In this document: positions 52,501 through 60,421 of the stretch, piece by piece
Position numbering within the stretch: position 1 is the first letter of the stretch
How the letters are laid out: every line of letters begins with the position of its first letter
Origin: Streptomyces sp. DI166
GTDB taxonomy: Bacteria; Actinomycetota; Actinomycetes; Streptomycetales; Streptomycetaceae
Length of the DNA: 64,000 nucleotides
Direction of reading: 5' to 3'
Assembly (NCBI RefSeq): GCF_900091315.1
Contig: NZ_FLSP01000029.1
Span: forward strand, 1-64,000
Position numbers and translations under genes: made by a program
The notes under the pieces: model-generated
The model's database searches: none
What the model saw: only the letters and a program-made list of their open reading frames with translations
What the model was told of the DNA's origin: nothing

Positions 52501-53515
52501 CGCGCTGTTCGCCGAGGTGCTCGGGGTGAGCGAGGTCGGCGTGGACGACGGCTTCTTCGACCTGGGTGGGCATTCGCTGCTCGCGATCCGGCTGGTCGGG
52601 CGCATCCGCGAGGCGCTGGGTGTGGAACTGCGGGTGCGCACGGTGTTCGAGGCGCCGACCGTGGAGCGCCTGGAGCGGCTCCTCGACGCGGAGTCCGCCG
52701 TGTCCCGCACGCACGAGGGCGTCGGCCCGGTCCTGACGTTCCGCACCGGAAGCGCCGGAAACGCCGACGCCGCCGGGTGCCCGGTGTTCCTGCTGCCGCC
52801 CGCGAACGGCCTCGGCTGGGCGTACTCCACGCTCCCCGCCCACCTGCCACGCACCTGCCCGGTGCACGCGCTGCAGGACCCGCGCCTGGACGGCACGGGC
52901 GACGTGGCGGCCCTGGGCGTGCCGCAGCTCGCGGCGGCGTACCTGGAGCAACTGACCGCGCTCCGGCCGAGCGGACCGTACGTGCTGATGGGCTGGTCGA
53001 TGGGCGGGACCGTCGCTCAGGAACTGGCCGCCGCGCTGGAGGAACAGGGCGAGACCGTGGCCCTGCTGGTGCTGGTGGACGCTCCGGCGGGCGGCCCCGA
53101 CGCACCACCGGCCGGGGTGGCGGAGGCGGTGTACGTCGCCGTGGACGGCGCGGCCGTGTGGCCCGCCGACACCTCCGCGTACCCGTCCGCGGGGGCCCTG
53201 CGCGGTGCGCTGCCCGCCGGTCACCCGCTCGCCGACCTGCCCGACCGGGTCCTGCGGCGGCTGCCGCGTGTCGCGTACGAGAACCTCGTCGCGGCCGCCG
53301 CGCACCGCCCGCGCCCGGTGCGGGCCCGCACGCTGCTCTTCGACGCGGCCGAACCCGGCCGGCCGGGCCCGGCGCCCTCGGTGGTCTGGAAGCGGTACCT
53401 CACCGGAGACGTGCTGACCCATGAAGTGCCCTACGGACACTTCGAGATCGTCAAGAGCCGAGCCATGCACACGATCGGACCGATTCTGCGGAACGAGGTG
53501 AACGACATTGGCTGA
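49580..53515 (+). CDS. terminating NRPS module, C-A-T-TE
   Basis: A 1311-aa NRPS. C3 has HHIAADG (about 127). A3 has YTSGSTGRPKG (about 612), FDASVAEL and NQYGPTETTVY; pocket read as D-A-A-Q-L-A-Q-V-Y-K, for which I cannot name a substrate. T is GGHSLLAIRL (about 997). The C-terminal thioesterase (about 1065-1311) has the nucleophile in MGWSMGGTVAQE and a late His in VPYGHFEIV. It should add the third residue and release the peptide. ATG at 49580 follows GGGAGGGG 5 nt upstream; the C domain begins at residue 2 without a docking segment. C3 DNA is a mosaic of C1 and C2. Confidence 0.93.
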   Translation: MLPLSFAQRRLWFLYRLEGPSATYNIPVVTRIAGTLEREAFTAAVRDVVARHEVLRTVYVESGGEPVQRILEQADVPVEFVSCPPGEVDTRVAETTGYCFDLGAEVPLRVRVLETGPEETVLVLVVHHIAADGWSMAPLSADLSTAYAARLAGTAPDWPPLDIQYADYTLWQRELLDLEGPRQLAHWRAALAGLPQELTLPTDRPRPARASYRGGSTTLTLDAHTHTRLRELAASRGASVFMVVQAAVAALLTRLGAGTDIPLGTVVAGRGDEALEDLVGFFVNTLVLRNDTSGDPTFTELLDRTRAVSLAAYDHQDLPFERLVEELSPARSLAHHPLFQVYLSMQSGGIADFELAGLSCRNDPARADIAKFDLSFFLSECWGKDGEAAGLDGFVEYSSDLFDRATAHAVARRLERVLRQVATAPESRIGDLDILDADERRRLIVDWNDTSTPLPCGSVTHVFEECAARTPDAPAVVSGPVTLTYRQLDEASNRLARHLQGLGAGPERLVALALPRSEQVVVAMLAVLRTGAAYLPLDVTHPAERLAGTLADARPALLLVDSATAPLVPADCPTVCLDDPGTAARIAAVPSARLSDSESGGAVPPDSVAYVIYTSGSTGRPKGVVITHAGLLNLALALRDHHRLGPDDRLAAVTTVAFDASVAELYLPLVSGACLVLAPRDAARDPAELAALLRRHRVTALQATPSLWRSLVAEVPDALRGLRVLNAGEALPADLAGDLAALGTVVVNQYGPTETTVYSTLQDVPADARTVPIGRPLANTAAYVLDPGLRPVPPGSPGDLYLAGRGVARGYLGLPGLTAARFVADPFGPPGARMYRTGDRARWTRDGVLEYLGRDDFQVKIRGYRVEPGEVEAALMACPGVVRAAVVARPDRSGVHGLVGYFVAASAGAVDTAALRDRLAARLPDYMVPPHLVELDALPVNANGKLDRAALPEPERRARAGGRAPVTARQRHLCALFAEVLGVSEVGVDDGFFDLGGHSLLAIRLVGRIREALGVELRVRTVFEAPTVERLERLLDAESAVSRTHEGVGPVLTFRTGSAGNADAAGCPVFLLPPANGLGWAYSTLPAHLPRTCPVHALQDPRLDGTGDVAALGVPQLAAAYLEQLTALRPSGPYVLMGWSMGGTVAQELAAALEEQGETVALLVLVDAPAGGPDAPPAGVAEAVYVAVDGAAVWPADTSAYPSAGALRGALPAGHPLADLPDRVLRRLPRVAYENLVAAAAHRPRPVRARTLLFDAAEPGRPGPAPSVVWKRYLTGDVLTHEVPYGHFEIVKSRAMHTIGPILRNEVNDIG
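49581..50600 (+). repeat. mosaic C-domain DNA (C1-like then C2-like)
   Basis: 49581-49890 is near-identical to 43979-44288 (C1) and 49990-50600 to 40179-40789 (C2), both inverted. Marker bases (for example GGCGCC matching C1 at 49884, CCCCCC matching C2 at about 49988) place the switch between about 49890 and 49990. This is a gene-conversion footprint. Confidence 0.82.
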
Positions 53516-53554
53516 GGAACAGGTCAAGGTGCTCATCAGGAGCGCCCGTCGGAG

Positions 53555-54706
53555 GTGGGGGTGGACGTACAGGTGACCACCGCACTGAGCCTCCCCAGTC
53601 CCGGCGCGCTGCGCACGGCGGGAGCGATCCCGCTGGCCGAGTCGCCCATGGCCCGGATCACCGGGGTCGGCACGGCCACCCCGGAGAACTCCTACACACA
53701 GCGGGAACTGCTCGACGCCTTCGACATCAAGGACCGGCGGATCCGCTCCGTCTTCCTGAACAGCGCCATCGAGCGGCGCTCCCTCACTCTCCCGCCGCAG
53801 CGTCCCGACGGTACCCGCGCGCAGGAGTCGCAGGGGCAGCTCCTCGCCAAGCACCGGGCCGAGGGCATCGCCATCGGCGCGCAGGCCGTCGAGGCGGCCC
53901 TCAAGCGCGCGGGCCGGGAACTCGCCGACGTGCGCTACCTGACCTGTGTGACCACCACCGGGTTCATGGCGCCGGGCTTCAGCGCCCATCTGATCCGCGA
54001 GATGGGCATCGACACGCACTGCAGCCGCCTGGACGTCGTCGGCATGGGCTGCAACGCGGGCCTCAACGCCCTGAACGCCGTGGCCGGCTGGGCCCACGCG
54101 CACCCCGGTGAGCTGGCCGTGATGGTGTGCATCGAGGTGTGCTCCGCCGCGTACGTGTTCGACGGCACGATGCGCACGGCCGTGGTCAACAGCCTCTTCG
54201 GGGACGGCGCCGCGGCGATCTGCGTGGTCAGCGGGGAGGCGGCGGCCACGCCGCGGCCGGAATGCGGGCCGGAGCTGCTCAAGTTCGCGAGCGGCATCAT
54301 CCCCGAGGCGATCGGCGCGATGCGCTACGACTGGGACGACGACGCCAACCTCTTCAGCTTCTTCCTCGACCGCGACATCCCGTACGTGGTCGGCGGGCGG
54401 GTGGAGACCGTGGTGGGCCGGCTGCTCGACGGCACCGGGCTGCGGCGGAGCGACATCGGGCACTGGCTGGTGCACTCCGGCGGCAAGAAGGTGGTCGAGT
54501 CGGTGATGGTGAACCTCGGCCTGACCCGCTACGACGTACGGCACACCACCGCCGTGCTGCGCGACTACGGGAATCTCTCCAGCGGCTCCTTCCTCTTCTC
54601 CTACGAGCGGCTGCTCGACGAGGGGCTCGTCAGGCCCGGGGAGTACGGGGTGCTGATGACGATGGGCCCGGGCTCGACGATCGAGACGGCGCTCGTCCGC
54701 TGGTGA
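53555..54706 (+). CDS. dpgA: 3,5-dihydroxyphenylacetyl-CoA synthase (type III PKS)
   Basis: DpgA (383 aa) condenses four malonyl-CoA into the C8 polyketide leading to 3,5-dihydroxyphenylacetyl-CoA. The chalcone-synthase fold has nucleophilic Cys in VVGMGCNAGLNALNAVAGWA (about residue 165), His in WLVHSGGKKV and Asn in RDYGNLSSGSFLFSYERL, the Cys-His-Asn triad. The N-terminal MGVDVQVTT resembles known DpgA starts, which supports GTG 53555; GTG 53561 has GGAGG 5 nt upstream and is an alternative, and ATG 53649 is too late. It lies 39 bp after the NRPS. Confidence 0.93.
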   Translation: MGVDVQVTTALSLPSPGALRTAGAIPLAESPMARITGVGTATPENSYTQRELLDAFDIKDRRIRSVFLNSAIERRSLTLPPQRPDGTRAQESQGQLLAKHRAEGIAIGAQAVEAALKRAGRELADVRYLTCVTTTGFMAPGFSAHLIREMGIDTHCSRLDVVGMGCNAGLNALNAVAGWAHAHPGELAVMVCIEVCSAAYVFDGTMRTAVVNSLFGDGAAAICVVSGEAAATPRPECGPELLKFASGIIPEAIGAMRYDWDDDANLFSFFLDRDIPYVVGGRVETVVGRLLDGTGLRRSDIGHWLVHSGGKKVVESVMVNLGLTRYDVRHTTAVLRDYGNLSSGSFLFSYERLLDEGLVRPGEYGVLMTMGPGSTIETALVRW

Positions 54707-54818
54707 GCCGCCGCCGGGCGGCCGGCGGTCCCCGCCCCGCTCCCGTGCGACGTCACCCGTCACACCCGGTGGTTCACGCATGCCACGGCACCCATCACAC
54801 ACGGAGAGGCATACGGCA

Positions 54819-55577
54819 TTGTCCGCTCGCACCACGGCCGCCACGGCCGGTACGGATACCAGCACCAGCAACCCACCCCTCGACGTCCTGGAGCTGGGCG
54901 TCGACGCGGGCCGCGTCCTGTCCCCCGCCCTCGTCGCCGAGCTGGACGCCTTCTGCGACCGGCTCGAAGCCTCGGCAGCCACCGGGAGGGCCGTGGGCGT
55001 CCTGCGCCTGACCGGCGGGGCCGGGGAGCCGGGCCTGCTGGACGAAGGAGTCGATGTGCACCTGGTGAGCAAGTGGGAGCGGGTGCTGCGCCGCATGGAG
55101 CGGCTCGGTGCCCCCACGCTCGCCCTGGCCGGGGGCGAGTGCGGCGGCGTCGCCCTGGACGCCCTGCTGGCGGCGGACTACCGCATCGCCGCCCCCGACC
55201 TGGTGCTGCGCCTGCACGCGCGGCCGGACGGGATGTGGCCCGGCATGGCGGTGTTCCGGCTCGCCAGCCACGCGGGAGCGGCCCGGGTGCGGCGCGCGGT
55301 GCTGTTCGGGGCGCCCCTGACCGCCGCCGAGGCGCTGCGGCTGGACCTGCTCGACGAGGTCGTCGAGGACGCCCGGCGCGAGGAGTCGGCGCGAGCGGCG
55401 GTGGAGCTGCTGACCGCCTTCCCCGGGCCCGAGCTGGCGGTGCGCCGGCGGCTGTTGATCGACGCCACGAGTGTCAGTTTCGAGGAAGCGCTGGGCAGCC
55501 ATCTGTCGGCCTGCGACCGCTCGCTGCGGCGCGAACGCGAGCGGGCGCAGGGCTCGGAGTGGGAGGTGGAGGTCTGA
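54819..55577 (+). CDS. dpgB: enoyl-CoA hydratase-like Dpg biosynthesis protein DpgB
   Basis: DpgB (252 aa) is a crotonase-fold protein that assists DpgA in forming 3,5-dihydroxyphenylacetyl-CoA. Marks are the N-terminal LDVLELGVDAGRVLSPALVAELDAFCDRLE, the oxyanion-type segment LALAGGECGGVALDALLAADYRIAAPD and FRLASHAGAARVRRAVLFGAPLTAAEALRL. TTG at 54819 has GGAGAGG 9 nt upstream; ATG 54780 has none. Its TGA overlaps the dpgC ATG by one base. It lies 112 bp after dpgA. Confidence 0.9.
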   Translation: MSARTTAATAGTDTSTSNPPLDVLELGVDAGRVLSPALVAELDAFCDRLEASAATGRAVGVLRLTGGAGEPGLLDEGVDVHLVSKWERVLRRMERLGAPTLALAGGECGGVALDALLAADYRIAAPDLVLRLHARPDGMWPGMAVFRLASHAGAARVRRAVLFGAPLTAAEALRLDLLDEVVEDARREESARAAVELLTAFPGPELAVRRRLLIDATSVSFEEALGSHLSACDRSLRRERERAQGSEWEVEV

Positions 55578-56884
55578 TGGCCGTTTCGTTCGAGGACGTC
55601 ACCGGCGAGCTGTCGACCGCCCGGAAGGCGCTGCTCACCGGGGCGGAGGAGGCGGAGGAGGTCCTGGCCGCGCTGCCCGGCCCCGCCGACCGCACGCCCG
55701 CGCAACGGGAGGCGGCGGCCGCCGCGAAGAACGCGGCCCGTCAGGTGCGCGCCCGCTTCCTGGCCGCGCACGCGGACGCGGTCTACGACGAGTTGACGGA
55801 GGGGCGCACCCGGCGTCCCCGGCTCGCGGAGCTGGCGGACGCGGCCGCCGTCGCCTTCCCCGGGCTGGCGCCGACGGCGGAACAGATGGCCGTCGAGCGC
55901 GGACGGCCTCAGGAGAACAAGGAGGGCCGGGAGATCGACCAGGGGCTGCTGTTCTCGCGGCTCCTGGAGTCGCCGGTGGCGGGCCCGCACCTGATGGACT
56001 CGATGCTGCTGCCCACACCGCGGGCACTGGCCGCCCTGACCGAGTTCCGGCGCACGGGGCTGGCGGACCTCGGCTCGGTCCGGGTCGAACGCCGCGGCAC
56101 GGCCGCGTACCTGACCATGTGCCGGACGGACAGTCTCAACGCCGAGGACAACCGGCAGGTCGACGACATGGAGACGGCCGTCGACCTGGCGCTGCTCGAT
56201 CCGGCGGTGGGCGTCGGGGTGCTGCGGGGCGGTGAGATGGCGCACCCGCGCTACCGCGGCCGGCGCGTGTTCAGCGCCGGAATCAACCTCAAGGCGCTGC
56301 ACGCGGGAGATATCTCCCTGGTCGACTTCCTGCTGCGCCGCGAGCTCGGCTACATCGCGAAGCTCTCGCGGGGACTGATGGTGGACCACGCCGGGGCATG
56401 GCACTCCCCGACCGTGGTCAAGCCGTGGGTGGCCGCCGTGGACTCCTTCGCCATCGGCGGCGGGGCCCAGCTGCTGCTCGTCTTCGACCGGGTGATCGCG
56501 GCGTCGGACGCGTATCTGAGCCTGCCCGCCGCCCAGGAGGGGATCATCCCCGGCGTCTCCAACTTCCGGCTGCAGCAGTCGGCGGGGGCGCGGATCTCCC
56601 GGCAGATCGTCCTGTGGGGCCGGCGGATCTGGGCGACGGAGCCGGACGCCCGGCTGTTCGTGGACGAGGTGGTGGACACCGCCGACATGGACCGGGCGGT
56701 GGCGACGGCGGCCGAGCGGCTGGACAGCGCGGCGGTCGTGACCAACCGCCGGATGCTGCGGCTGTCGGAGGAGCCGCCGGAGGCGTTGCGCGCGTACCTG
56801 GCGCAGTTCGCGATGCAGCAGGCGCTGCGGCTGTACAGCGAGGACGTGATCGGGAAGGTGACGCGCTTCTCGCGGCGCGACTGA
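55577..56884 (+). CDS. dpgC: (3,5-dihydroxyphenyl)acetyl-CoA 1,2-dioxygenase
   Basis: DpgC (435 aa) is the cofactor-free dioxygenase that turns 3,5-dihydroxyphenylacetyl-CoA plus O2 into 3,5-dihydroxyphenylglyoxylate and CoA. The N-terminal helical part (to about 170) is followed by the crotonase core: YLTMCRTDSLNAEDNRQVDDMETAVDLAL, RRVFSAGINLKALHAGDISLVDFLLRRELGYIAKL, and the WVAAVDSFAIGGGAQLLLVFDRVIA oxyanion loop. The EGIIPGVSNFRLQQSAGARISRQIVLWGR region follows. Length is normal. ATG at 55577 overlaps the dpgB stop. It is last in the Dpg operon; no dpgD follows. Confidence 0.94.
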   Translation: MAVSFEDVTGELSTARKALLTGAEEAEEVLAALPGPADRTPAQREAAAAAKNAARQVRARFLAAHADAVYDELTEGRTRRPRLAELADAAAVAFPGLAPTAEQMAVERGRPQENKEGREIDQGLLFSRLLESPVAGPHLMDSMLLPTPRALAALTEFRRTGLADLGSVRVERRGTAAYLTMCRTDSLNAEDNRQVDDMETAVDLALLDPAVGVGVLRGGEMAHPRYRGRRVFSAGINLKALHAGDISLVDFLLRRELGYIAKLSRGLMVDHAGAWHSPTVVKPWVAAVDSFAIGGGAQLLLVFDRVIAASDAYLSLPAAQEGIIPGVSNFRLQQSAGARISRQIVLWGRRIWATEPDARLFVDEVVDTADMDRAVATAAERLDSAAVVTNRRMLRLSEEPPEALRAYLAQFAMQQALRLYSEDVIGKVTRFSRRD

Positions 56885-56984
56885 GCGGGACCGCGGTCCG
56901 CCGCCGTGGCCCGGGGAGGCCCCCGGGCCAACACGGGGGCTAACCCCAGTGCGGCCCGCGGCGGGACTTCCTACCGTGGGTGAC

Positions 56985-57416
56985 ATGACCGGAATGGATG
57001 CGCGGGACACCGAGCTGAAGAAGGAACTCAACGCCACCCTGCACGCCCGCAGGGAACTGGGCGAGGAGTACGAGTCCGCGCTGGTCGACTCGTTCCTGGA
57101 GAAGGTCGATCAGCGCATCGACACGGCGGTCGAGCGCCGGGTGCGGCGGCAGATGGCCGAGCAGCAGATGGTGGTGGCCCGCGGTGAGCGGTCACCGAAG
57201 CCGACGGACTCCTTCGGCGAGCGCTACGGCTTCGGCATCGTCTCGCTGGTGCTGGCGATCCCGCTGTCCGGTATCGGCGCCGGGGTGGCCCATCTGCCCG
57301 GCCTGCTGGTGGCCTGGGCGGGCATCGTGGGCGTGAACGTGGTGCAGGCCGTCCGTACGCAGCCGGATCTGTTCCGCCGCCGGCACCGGCACCACGACGA
57401 CGACTGGGAGAAGTGA
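56985..57416 (+). CDS. hypothetical membrane protein with N-terminal coiled coil
   Basis: A 143-aa protein with a charged helical N-terminus (ELKKELNATLHARRELGEEYESALVDSFLEKVDQRIDTAVERRVRRQMAEQQ), two membrane helices (about 82-100 and 103-122, GIVSLVLAIPLSGIGAGVA, LLVAWAGIVGVNVVQAV) and a His/Asp-rich end RRRHRHHDDDWEK. ATG at 56985 has GGGTGA upstream; ATG 56994 is an alternative. It lies 100 bp beyond dpgC and is followed by a terminator; it is probably a backbone gene and not part of the cluster. Confidence 0.75.
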   Translation: MTGMDARDTELKKELNATLHARRELGEEYESALVDSFLEKVDQRIDTAVERRVRRQMAEQQMVVARGERSPKPTDSFGERYGFGIVSLVLAIPLSGIGAGVAHLPGLLVAWAGIVGVNVVQAVRTQPDLFRRRHRHHDDDWEK

Positions 57417-57419
57417 TGC

Positions 57420-57472
57420 GCGGGGACCGCCGCACCCCCGTTGCCGGGGGGCGGGACGACGGCGGTCCCCGC
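57420..57472 (+). terminator. long hairpin after the small membrane protein gene
   Basis: GCGGGGACCGCCG (57420-57432) pairs perfectly with CGGCGGTCCCCGC (57460-57472), with a C/G-rich inner loop. It lies 4 bp after the stop. The remaining 57473-57728 shows no credible gene, only an 18-bp direct repeat. Confidence 0.6.
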
Positions 57473-57680
57473 GAGGGACGTGGACCGGGTCAGGACCCGT
57501 CTCACGTCCGGCGTCCAGGAGGTCCGGGAGCCGCTCCGGAGGTCCGTGGACGTTCGGCGCCGGCCGGGGCGGGGAGCCGCTCCCGCCCTGCCGACACCCA
57601 CTAATGTGCCGGACGCGTGTTAAGCGAGTGCTGCGCGGACGTGACACGCTCGTACCACTTCCGCGAAGCGAAGGCGCCGA

Positions 57681-57729
57681 TCACCGCAAGTTCGCCGCCG
57701 CCACGGTCCGTTCACCGCAGGTTCGCCGC
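57681..57729. repeat. 18-bp direct repeat at the cystathionine beta-synthase 3' end
   Basis: TCACCGCA-A/G-GTTCGCCGC occurs at 57681-57698 and 57712-57729 (one mismatch, 31-bp period). The second copy touches the stop codon of the minus-strand gene. Confidence 0.6.
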
Positions 57730-59117
57730 TACTTCCCGCCCTTGGCGAGGAAGGCGAGCAGGTCCTGACGGCCGATCACCCCGGTGGGCTTGCCCTCGAC
57801 CAGCACGATCGCCGCGTCCGCCTTGCCGAGCACGGACATCAGGTCGCCGACCGGCTCACCGGAGCCGACCTGCGGCAGCGGGGCCGACATGTGCTTCTCC
57901 AGCGGGTCGTCCAGCGAGGCCTTCTTGGTGAACAGGGCGTCCAGCAGCTCGCGTTCGACGACCGAGCCGATGACCTCGGCGGCCATCACGTCCGGGTGGC
58001 CCGCGCCCGGCTTGACGATCGGCATCTGCGAGACGCCGTACTCGCGCAGCACCTCGATGGCCTGGCCCACGGTCTCGTCGGGGTGCATGTGGACGAGGGA
58101 CGGGATCGCGCCGTGCTCCTTGTCGGCCAGCACGTCGGCGACGCGGGCGCTGGTGCCCTCGTCGTCCAGGAAGCCGTAGTCGGCCATCCACTCGTCGTTG
58201 AAGATCTTGCTGAGGTAGCCGCGGCCGCTGTCCGGCAGCAGTACGACGACCACGTCGTCCTCGCCGAGGCGCTCGGCGACCCGCAGCGCGGCGACCACGG
58301 CCATGCCGCAGGAGCCGCCGACCAGCAGACCCTCCTCCTTGGCCAGGCGGCGGGTCATCTGGAAGGAGTCCTTGTCGGAGACCGGCACGATCTCGTCGGC
58401 GACCGTGCGGTCGTAGGCGGTCGGCCAGAAGTCCTCACCGACGCCCTCGACGAGGTACGGCCGCCCCGAGCCGCCGGAGTAGACCGAGCCCTCCGGGTCG
58501 GCGCCGATGACCTTGACCTTGCCGTCGCTGACGTCCTTCAGGTAGCGGCCGGTGCCGGAGATGGTGCCGCCGGTGCCGACGCCCGCCACGAAGTGGGTGA
58601 TCCTCCCCTCCGTCTGCTCCCACAGCTCCGGACCGGTGGAGTGGTAGTGGGAGAGCGGGTTGTTGGGGTTGGAGTACTGGTCGGGCTTCCACGCGCCCGG
58701 CGTCTCGCGCACCAGCCGGTCGGAGACGTTGTAGTACGAGTCCGGGTGCTCGGGGTCCACGGCGGTCGGGCAGACCACGACCTCGGCGCCGTAGGCGCGC
58801 AGCACGTTGATCTTGTCGGTGCTCACCTTGTCGGGGCAGACGAAGATGCACTTGTAGCCCTTCTGCTGGGCCACGATGGCAAGGCCGACGCCGGTGTTGC
58901 CGCTGGTCGGCTCCACGATGGTGCCGCCGGGCTTGAGCGCGCCGGACTCCTCGGCGGCCTCGATCATGCGCAGGGCGATCCGGTCCTTCACCGACCCGCC
59001 GGGGTTGAAGTACTCGACCTTGGCCAGGACGGTCGCCTTGATCCCCTTGGTCACGCTGTTGAGCCTCACCAGCGGGGTGTTGCCGACGAGACTGATCATC
59101 GAGTCGTGGAATTGCAC
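57729..59117 (-). CDS. cystathionine beta-synthase
   Basis: A 462-aa fold-II PLP enzyme condensing serine (or O-acetylserine) with homocysteine to cystathionine. The catalytic part has ISLVGNTPLVRL and the PLP Lys in NPGGSVKDRIALRMIE. It also has TSGNTGVGLAIVA and the phosphate loop GVGTGGTISGTGRYL. Two C-terminal CBS domains follow (about 335-460; HMHPDETVGQAIEVLREYGVSQMPIV, ADAAIVLVEGKPTGVIGRQDLLAFL). GTG at 59117 has GGAG 7 nt upstream and gives the usual MQFHDSMISLVGNTP start; TTG 59138 would add seven residues. It is divergent from the SGNH hydrolase. Confidence 0.93.
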   Translation of the reverse strand: MQFHDSMISLVGNTPLVRLNSVTKGIKATVLAKVEYFNPGGSVKDRIALRMIEAAEESGALKPGGTIVEPTSGNTGVGLAIVAQQKGYKCIFVCPDKVSTDKINVLRAYGAEVVVCPTAVDPEHPDSYYNVSDRLVRETPGAWKPDQYSNPNNPLSHYHSTGPELWEQTEGRITHFVAGVGTGGTISGTGRYLKDVSDGKVKVIGADPEGSVYSGGSGRPYLVEGVGEDFWPTAYDRTVADEIVPVSDKDSFQMTRRLAKEEGLLVGGSCGMAVVAALRVAERLGEDDVVVVLLPDSGRGYLSKIFNDEWMADYGFLDDEGTSARVADVLADKEHGAIPSLVHMHPDETVGQAIEVLREYGVSQMPIVKPGAGHPDVMAAEVIGSVVERELLDALFTKKASLDDPLEKHMSAPLPQVGSGEPVGDLMSVLGKADAAIVLVEGKPTGVIGRQDLLAFLAKGGK

Positions 59118-59274
59118 CGTTGTCTCCGGATGCTGCAAAAGATGTCGTCAGTGGTGCTGCCAGCCTATGGGCTCCGGCGCCTCCATGACGGTCGTTCACT
59201 CCCCGTGGGGATTGGGCCACGGTCCGTGCGGGGCAAGGAGTGGGTGTACGGGTTCGAGGAGGTGGCGGCGAGGC

Positions 59275-60312
59275 ATGACGAGCATGTCGAGGGCGAGAGT
59301 GGCCCGGCGCATCGCGGCCGGCGCCGCGTACGGCGGCGGCGGGATCGGCCTGGCCGGGGCGGCCGTGGTGGGTGTGCTGCTGGCCGAGGTCCAGCTGGCC
59401 AAGCGCGCCGTGGGCAACGGCACCCCGCAGCCGCCGAGCGCGGACGGCCTGTACGGCAACGGCTTCACGGTCACCGGTGAGCCTCCGCTGCGCCTGCTGA
59501 TGCTGGGCGACTCCACGGCCGCCGGCCAGGGCGTGCGGCGGGCGGGGCAGACGCCGGGCGCGCTGCTGGCGTCGGGGCTCGCGGCGGTGGCGGAGCGGCC
59601 GGTGCGGCTGCGCAATGTGGCGGTGCCCGGGGCCACCTCCGACGATCTGGACCGGCAGGTGTCCCTGGCGCTCGCGGACTCCGATCGGGTGCCCGACATC
59701 TGCGTGATCATGATCGGCGCCAACGACGTCACCCACCGCATGCCCCCGACCCGCTCGGTGCGCTGTCTGTCCACGGCGGTACGGCGGCTGCGCACGGCCG
59801 GTGCCGAGGTGGTGGTCGGCACCTGCCCGGACCTCGGCACCATCGAGCCGGTGCAGCAGCCGCTGCGCTGGCTGGCCCGCCGCACCTCCCGCCAGCTCGC
59901 CGCCGCCCAGACCATCGGCGTGGTCGAGCAGGGCGGCCGCACGGTGTCGCTGGGCGACCTGCTGGGCCCGGAGTTCGCGGCGAACCCGCGCGAGCTGTTC
60001 GGGCCGGACAGCTACCACCCCTCGGCGGAGGGCTACGCCACCGCGGCGATGGCCGTCCTGCCCACGGTGTGCGCGGCGCTGGGCCTGTGGCCCGCGGAGG
60101 AGGAGCGCCCGGACGTCTCCCGCCGCGAGGGCTTCCTGCCGGTGGCGCGGGCCGCCGCGGAGGCCGCGTCCGAGGCGGGCACCGAGGTCACGGCCGCCGT
60201 GCCCACGGGACCGCGGGGCCCGTGGGCGCTGCTCAAGCGTCGGCGCAGGCGCCGGGTCCGGGAGGCGGAGCCGTCGCAGGCCAGCCCCTCGGAGGCACCC
60301 TCCACACCCTAA
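59275..60312 (+). CDS. SGNH/GDSL hydrolase, membrane-anchored
   Basis: A 345-aa esterase-type protein. A basic start and TM (ARRIAAGAAYGGGGIGLAGAAVVGVLLAEVQLAK, about 10-40) is followed by the SGNH domain. Block I reads LLMLGDSTAAGQG (Ser), block II has the Gly in VPGATSD, block III is MIGANDVT (Asn), and block V is DSYHPSAEGY (Asp, His). The C-terminal 80 residues are Ala/Glu-rich and end in a basic KRRRRRRVREAE stretch. ATG at 59275 with AGGAGG upstream; ATG 59284 is possible. Substrate unknown; likely an acyl ester on cell-envelope material. Confidence 0.88.
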   Translation: MTSMSRARVARRIAAGAAYGGGGIGLAGAAVVGVLLAEVQLAKRAVGNGTPQPPSADGLYGNGFTVTGEPPLRLLMLGDSTAAGQGVRRAGQTPGALLASGLAAVAERPVRLRNVAVPGATSDDLDRQVSLALADSDRVPDICVIMIGANDVTHRMPPTRSVRCLSTAVRRLRTAGAEVVVGTCPDLGTIEPVQQPLRWLARRTSRQLAAAQTIGVVEQGGRTVSLGDLLGPEFAANPRELFGPDSYHPSAEGYATAAMAVLPTVCAALGLWPAEEERPDVSRREGFLPVARAAAEAASEAGTEVTAAVPTGPRGPWALLKRRRRRRVREAEPSQASPSEAPSTP

Positions 60313-60313
60313 G

Positions 60314-60323
60314 CAAGCGCTTG
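60314..60323. promoter_or_regulatory. CAAGCGCTTG palindrome before the thiolase gene
   Basis: A perfect 10-bp palindrome starts 2 bp after the SGNH hydrolase stop and about 99 bp before the thiolase start. It could be an operator or part of a weak terminator; the function is not known. Confidence 0.25.
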
Positions 60324-60421
60324 GAAAAGAGGTCCGCATCACACCCCGATGCCGGTGACCACGGTCTTACGTACCGGTAACTTGCCCCCTGAACCCTCCT
60401 CCGTCGTCGTCTGGAGCCGTG

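Noticed and set aside
50294..55117. A 1607-codon open frame on the minus strand across NRPS2 and dpgA
   Set aside because: It is a mirror of the real plus-strand genes, a usual effect of very high GC; its translation is low-complexity Gly/Arg/His-rich with no domain.
57224..57647. Minus-strand ORFs over the small membrane protein gene
   Set aside because: The plus-strand gene has membrane helices, a start in context and a terminator; the minus frames are Pro/Arg-rich noise.
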